Part shown: positions 6,670-9,415 of the stretch, piece by piece
Numbering within the stretch: the first letter of the stretch is position 1
Layout of the letters: each line of letters begins with the position of its first letter
Source of the DNA: CAVRZY01 sp963725415
GTDB taxonomy: Bacteria; Acidobacteriota; Terriglobia; Bryobacterales; Bryobacteraceae
Length of the DNA stretch: 9,415 nucleotides
Direction: 5' to 3'
NCBI GenBank assembly: GCA_963725415.1
Contig: CAVRZY010000063.1
Location: 1 to 9,415 of the forward strand
The notes under the pieces: generated by a model
Databases searched by the model: none
Told to the model about the DNA's origin: nothing
What the model saw: the letters and a program-made list of their open reading frames with translations, nothing else
Made by a program: the position numbers and the translations under genes

Positions 6670-8159
6670 AGCCGAGCTTCTGGCTGCTCGCGGTCTGTTG
6701 CGGGGCCGTTGCTGCCGCGCCGCCCAGGAAAGCCACCATCCTCTGGCTGGATCATGCCGCGGCTGCCGACGCCAATAACCAGCTAAGTTACGGCTCGGTT
6801 CTCGAACTTCTCGGCTACCAGACCAAGGTATCCAGACTTAGTAAGTTCACCCTCGCGCCGGCCGAGTCTGATGCGGTCTTAGTTGTCCCCAGGGGCGCGG
6901 GCGCACGCTTCAGCCAGAAACAACAACAGGAGATTCTCGAGTATCTGGCCGCGGGCGGATTGCTGGTCGCTGACGGGCGGCAGGCGTGGCTCGAGAAGCT
7001 GGGCTTCCGCTGGTCGGGGCAAAGCGCCTCGGTCTCGACGGTGACCGATCTGCTGTATCCGGAGATGTCCCTGTACTGGCAGGGGCAAGATCCCGTGGAA
7101 CGTTTCACCCCGCCCGGCGGCGTCCGCGAGCTGATGGTCGATAAGGAAAGCGGCCAGGTGCTGGCGCTGGCCGGCAGGCAGGGCGCCGGGCGCTACCTCT
7201 ACCTGGCCGCTCCCCTGGACCCACATACCGGGGACGCTGTCAGTCACTACCCCTACTTCCCGCAATATCTCGCCGAAACATTTGGCGGAAATGCGCCTGC
7301 TCGCAGCCCGCGCCTGGAGGCCTATTTCGATCCGGCCTTCCGAGCTGGCGCAGACCCGGAGCGACTGGCTGCGTCCTGGCAAGGTGCAGGCATCCACACC
7401 ATCTACGCAGCCGCCTGGCAGCAGCCTTTCCCTTACGGCGACCTGGTACAGGCCTGCCATCAGCGCGGGCTGAAGGTTTACGCCTGGCTCGCTTTCCCCA
7501 TGGTCACCCGGAAAGTGTGGGACGAGCATCCGGAATGGCGCGAGCGCACCGCTGCGGGAGCGGACGGCCACATCGGCTGGCGCTACTCGATGAACCTCCA
7601 GGACCCGGCCTGCTTCCGCGCGGCCATGGACTGGATGACGACCATGCTGCGCGCCCACCCTTGGGACGGCGTGAACCTCGCCGAACTTAACTACGACGCC
7701 GACTTCAACGACTACCTGCGAGCCGACCGCTTCGTCCCAATGAATGACGACGTCCGGCGCGAATTCCAGCGGCGTGCAGGTTTCGATCCCGCGCTGCTGT
7801 TCCAGGCCGGCTTCGAGCTATTACCACCAGCAGAATCCGAAGGCGCTCCAGCAATTCTTGCGATATCGCGAGGAGATCGTACTGGACTGGCACCGCCGTG
7901 TGCTGGAGAAACTCGAAGCCCTGCACCGCACCGGGAACTGGGAGGTCATCGTGACTATGCTGGACAGCCTGCACGGCGACTACGTGCGCTCCGCCCTGGG
8001 TGTGGACTCCCGCCGTATCGCAGCTTTAATGAAGCGATTCGATTTCACCCTCCAGGTGGAGGACCCGGCTCATTACTGGGCGCAGCCGCCGGATCGCTAC
8101 CGGCGGTTTGCGAAAACCTACCTGAGGCTGGTGCGCGATCGGCGGCGGCTCATGTTTGA
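6666..8159 (+). CDS. Exported glycosyl-hydrolase-like protein with N-terminal GATase-like domain (5' part, frameshifted)
   Basis: Likely start is TTG 6666, which overlaps the sulfatase TGA as TTGA and gives an excellent signal peptide (MKPSFWLLAVCCGAVAAAPP). Residues about 24-215 look like a Rossmann/GATase-like domain (VLELLGYQTKVSRLSKF, SDAVLVVPRGAGARFS, YLAAGGLLVADGRQAWL). From about 220 a TIM-barrel-like glycosidase domain begins (ASWQGAGIHTIYAAAWQQPF, HQRGLKVYAWLAFPMVTRKV, WDGVNLAELNYDADFNDYL), where Glu340 or Asp344 could be catalytic. This resembles GHL10/DUF-type putative glycosyl hydrolases; I cannot name the family with certainty. One extra G at 7805-7806 shifts the frame: LLFQ should continue as PASSYYHQQNPKALQQFL, which is found in the next frame. 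Residues read after 7806 in this frame are not real. The intact product would be about 563 residues. It probably acts with the sulfatase on the same polysaccharide outside the cytoplasm. Confidence 0.78.
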   Translation: MKPSFWLLAVCCGAVAAAPPRKATILWLDHAAAADANNQLSYGSVLELLGYQTKVSRLSKFTLAPAESDAVLVVPRGAGARFSQKQQQEILEYLAAGGLLVADGRQAWLEKLGFRWSGQSASVSTVTDLLYPEMSLYWQGQDPVERFTPPGGVRELMVDKESGQVLALAGRQGAGRYLYLAAPLDPHTGDAVSHYPYFPQYLAETFGGNAPARSPRLEAYFDPAFRAGADPERLAASWQGAGIHTIYAAAWQQPFPYGDLVQACHQRGLKVYAWLAFPMVTRKVWDEHPEWRERTAAGADGHIGWRYSMNLQDPACFRAAMDWMTTMLRAHPWDGVNLAELNYDADFNDYLRADRFVPMNDDVRREFQRRAGFDPALLFQAGFELLPPAESEGAPAILAISRGDRTGLAPPCAGETRSPAPHRELGGHRDYAGQPARRLRALRPGCGLPPYRSFNEAIRFHPPGGGPGSLLGAAAGSLPAVCENLPEAGARSAAAHV

Positions 8160-8358
8160 CGTAAATGTGATGCCGGATCGCGACCTCTCAGGCACTACCC
8201 TGCCCTCGGCCACCGCGACCGGCACGGAATTGGCTCGAACCATCGCCGCCGCAGCCTCCGCCTCGGGGCGCGTGGCCATTTACTCCGAGCACACCGTCGC
8301 CCCACACGATTGGGTATTTTTGAAAATGGTGCCATCGTGCCGCGCGTGCCCAAACTGA
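7807..8358 (+). CDS. 3' part of the frameshifted glycosyl-hydrolase-like gene
   Basis: This open frame continues the barrel domain that starts at 6666. It opens with PASSYYHQQNPKALQQFLRY and carries EEIVLDWHRRVLEKLEAL, NWEVIVTMLDSLHGDY, the strand KRFDFTLQVEDPAHYW, RRRLMFDVNVMPDRD and SGRVAIYSEHTVAPHDW near the end. These hydrophobic strands followed by acidic residues fit the second half of a TIM barrel. The Asp in TMLDSLHGD and the Glu in LQVEDP are possible active-site residues. No independent start is needed: the only ATG in this frame upstream (7744) lies in shadow sequence antisense to nothing and overlapping the true frame. The TGA at 8356-8358 overlaps the start of the alpha/beta hydrolase, so the genes are likely co-translated. 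The split is best read as one sequencing or real indel at 7806. Confidence 0.75.
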   Translation, partial: PASSYYHQQNPKALQQFLRYREEIVLDWHRRVLEKLEALHRTGNWEVIVTMLDSLHGDYVRSALGVDSRRIAALMKRFDFTLQVEDPAHYWAQPPDRYRRFAKTYLRLVRDRRRLMFDVNVMPDRDLSGTTLPSATATGTELARTIAAAASASGRVAIYSEHTVAPHDWVFLKMVPSCRACPN

Positions 8359-9143
8359 TCGGCTGGCCGTTGCTGGGCGCCTGGGGCTACGGAGTGCTGT
8401 ACTTCATGGTCAACCGGGCCATTTACTTTCCACACAAATACCCGCAAGGCTTGTGGCAGTATCAATCGCAACTGCACGCCACCGACGTGTGGCTGAGGAC
8501 CAGCGACGGCGTGCGCTTGCACGCCTGGTGGGTCCCGCAGCCCGAGGCGCGCCTGACCACGCTGTTCCTGCACGGCAACGCCGGCAACCTCACGCACCGC
8601 GTCGGACACCTCCAGCAGATCACCGCGGCAGGCTCGGCCGTATTGATCCTGGACTACCGCGGGTACGGGAAAAGCGAAGGCCGGCCGACCGAGAAGGGTC
8701 TTTACACCGACGCTGAGGCGGCCTACCAGCATTTACTTGAGGCGGGCTACCCAGCCGGCCGCATCGTGCTGCACGGCGAGTCCCTGGGCTGTGCAGTGGC
8801 CGTGGAGCTGGCCTCCCGCCATCCGTGCGGAGGCCTGGTGCTTGAGGCGCCGTTCAGCTCGGCCCGCGACGTAGCCGCGCGGGTGCTCCCCGTACTCGGC
8901 CCGCTGGTGATCTGGAGCTACAACTCAAAGCAAAGAATTGCCCACGTGCGTGCGCCCCTGTTGATCATGCACGGGGACCGCGATGAGGTGATCCCATTCG
9001 ATCTGGGCCGCGCGTTGTTCGACGCCGCTCCCGAGCCCAAATCCTTCTGGGCCATTCCCGGCGCGGGCCACAATGACATCATTCAGGCCGCCGGCCTCGC
9101 CTACCGCGACCGCCTGCGGGCGTTCTATCAGTCCTTGAGGTAA
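8337..9143 (+). CDS. Membrane-anchored alpha/beta hydrolase (Bem46-like)
   Basis: Serine hydrolase of about 268 residues with the full triad. The oxyanion-hole motif HGNAGN is at residues 79-84, the nucleophile elbow GESLG has Ser149, the acid is Asp216 in HGDRDEVIPF, and the base is His245 in GAGHNDI. The hydrophobic N-terminus (LIGWPLLGAWGYGVLYFMV) is a likely membrane anchor, followed by NRAIYFPHKYPQG, as is usual for Bem46/YfhR-type hydrolases. The substrate is not predictable; esterase or thioesterase activity is likely. Start choice is uncertain: GTG 8337, GTG 8346 and TTG 8310 are all in frame and none has a good ribosome site. I use 8337, which overlaps the preceding stop by 22 bases. 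As third gene in the run after the sulfatase and glycosidase-like genes, it could remove acyl groups from the same substrate, but this is only inferred from context. Confidence 0.9.
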   Translation: MPRVPKLIGWPLLGAWGYGVLYFMVNRAIYFPHKYPQGLWQYQSQLHATDVWLRTSDGVRLHAWWVPQPEARLTTLFLHGNAGNLTHRVGHLQQITAAGSAVLILDYRGYGKSEGRPTEKGLYTDAEAAYQHLLEAGYPAGRIVLHGESLGCAVAVELASRHPCGGLVLEAPFSSARDVAARVLPVLGPLVIWSYNSKQRIAHVRAPLLIMHGDRDEVIPFDLGRALFDAAPEPKSFWAIPGAGHNDIIQAAGLAYRDRLRAFYQSLR

Positions 9144-9207
9144 TCGTCGTTCCCCCCAAGCTGGCAGCGCCCCGGGGACCCGATGCGACGTTGGCCTTTC
9201 GGGATGG

Positions 9208-9213
9208 TATGAT
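9208..9213 (+). promoter_or_regulatory. Candidate -10 element for the ribbon-helix-helix gene
   Basis: TATGAT matches the -10 consensus at five of six positions and lies 18 bases before ATG 9232. The sequence 17 bases upstream (GCGACG, 9185-9190) is a poor -35, three of six. The leader would be only about 12 bases, with AGGG (9227-9230) almost touching the start codon. The 88-base spacer 9144-9231 holds nothing else I can support. Confidence 0.35.
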
Positions 9214-9231
9214 GCCTGTGTGAACTAGGGT

Positions 9232-9415
9232 ATGAAGAGACGAGTCACTGTTAGCATCAGCAAGGCCGCTCTGGATTACGTGGACCACTCCATCGGAAAA
9301 CGCGGTCCGTCCAGGAGCCAGGTCATTGAGTCTCTGATCCGCGAGTCCTGGCGCCGCAAGCGCGAAGGACAACTCGCCGCCCTGGCCAGGGACTTTTTCG
9401 CCACCCAAGCATTGC
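9232..9415 (+). CDS. Ribbon-helix-helix (CopG/MazE-like) protein, probable antitoxin, partial
   Basis: Open from ATG 9232 to the window end, 61 codons seen with no stop. It begins with a short basic beta strand (MKRRVTVSIS), then helix 1 (KAALDYVDHSIG), a turn (KRGPSRSQ) and helix 2 (VIESLIRESWRRKREGQ). This is the ribbon-helix-helix pattern in which a dimer inserts the paired strands in the DNA major groove. The tail LAALARDFFATQ starts the region that in antitoxins binds and blocks a toxin. Known family logic is that such a gene is followed by a MazF/PemK- or VapC-type toxin gene, which would lie just beyond this window and cannot be seen. A plain autoregulated DNA-binding protein is the alternative. 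The gene has its own -10-like element and is separate from the hydrolase cluster. Confidence 0.72.
   Translation, partial: MKRRVTVSISKAALDYVDHSIGKRGPSRSQVIESLIRESWRRKREGQLAALARDFFATQAL

Noticed and set aside
9144..9200. Possible terminator after the alpha/beta hydrolase (CCCCGGGG at about 9172-9179, CGTCG and CGACG arms)
   Set aside because: The palindrome has no loop, the wider arms pair poorly, and there is no T-tract.

Overview
The window is GC-rich, densely coding bacterial DNA. It most likely comes from an uncultured Acidobacteriota relative of the Solibacter/Bryobacter type. This rests on an N-terminal piece that resembles the acidobacterial VWFA-related family, a Minf_1886-type gene next to metG, a Tat-exported sulfatase, and codon style. 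The taxonomy is inference; there is no rRNA or other phylogenetic marker.

Region A (1-1520, + strand) holds the 3' part of a methionyl-tRNA synthetase gene and then a small Minf_1886-like gene. Both are broken by many single-base shifts (about eleven in metG, one in the small gene), yet the encoded residues stay well conserved. That pattern fits poor base calls better than an old pseudogene. At about 1520-1538 the small gene stops short and runs directly into the cut-off end of an opposite-strand gene. The switch from CTC/GTC to CTG/GTG codon preference and the drop in frameshift density fall at the same place. I read this as a chimeric join or a large deletion breakpoint.

Region B (about 1521-4991, - strand) is a two-gene operon. 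A secreted protein of about 1,070 residues and unrecognised family, split by one frameshift near 3831-3840, is followed through an ATGA overlap by a VWFA-related secreted protein that is truncated at the join.

Region C (4992-5136) is a divergent promoter region. It has a plausible sigma70-type promoter on each strand, a 7-bp inverted repeat in the leader of the minus operon and an 11-bp-spaced direct repeat at the plus -35 element.

Region D (5137-9143, + strand) is a tightly packed run of three genes: a Tat-exported Cys-type sulfatase, an exported glycosyl-hydrolase-like protein that overlaps it by TTGA and carries one frameshift at 7806, and a membrane-anchored alpha/beta hydrolase of the Bem46 type. 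The set looks like a small unit for processing sulfated or esterified carbohydrate; the substrate is unknown.

Region E (9144-9415) is a short spacer with a -10-like element and the start of a ribbon-helix-helix protein, probably an antitoxin, cut by the window end.

I found no CRISPR array, tRNA, rRNA or insertion sequence. The most interesting biology is the unrecognised large secreted protein coupled to a VWFA protein, and the sulfatase/hydrolase cluster. The most important technical point is the junction near 1520.
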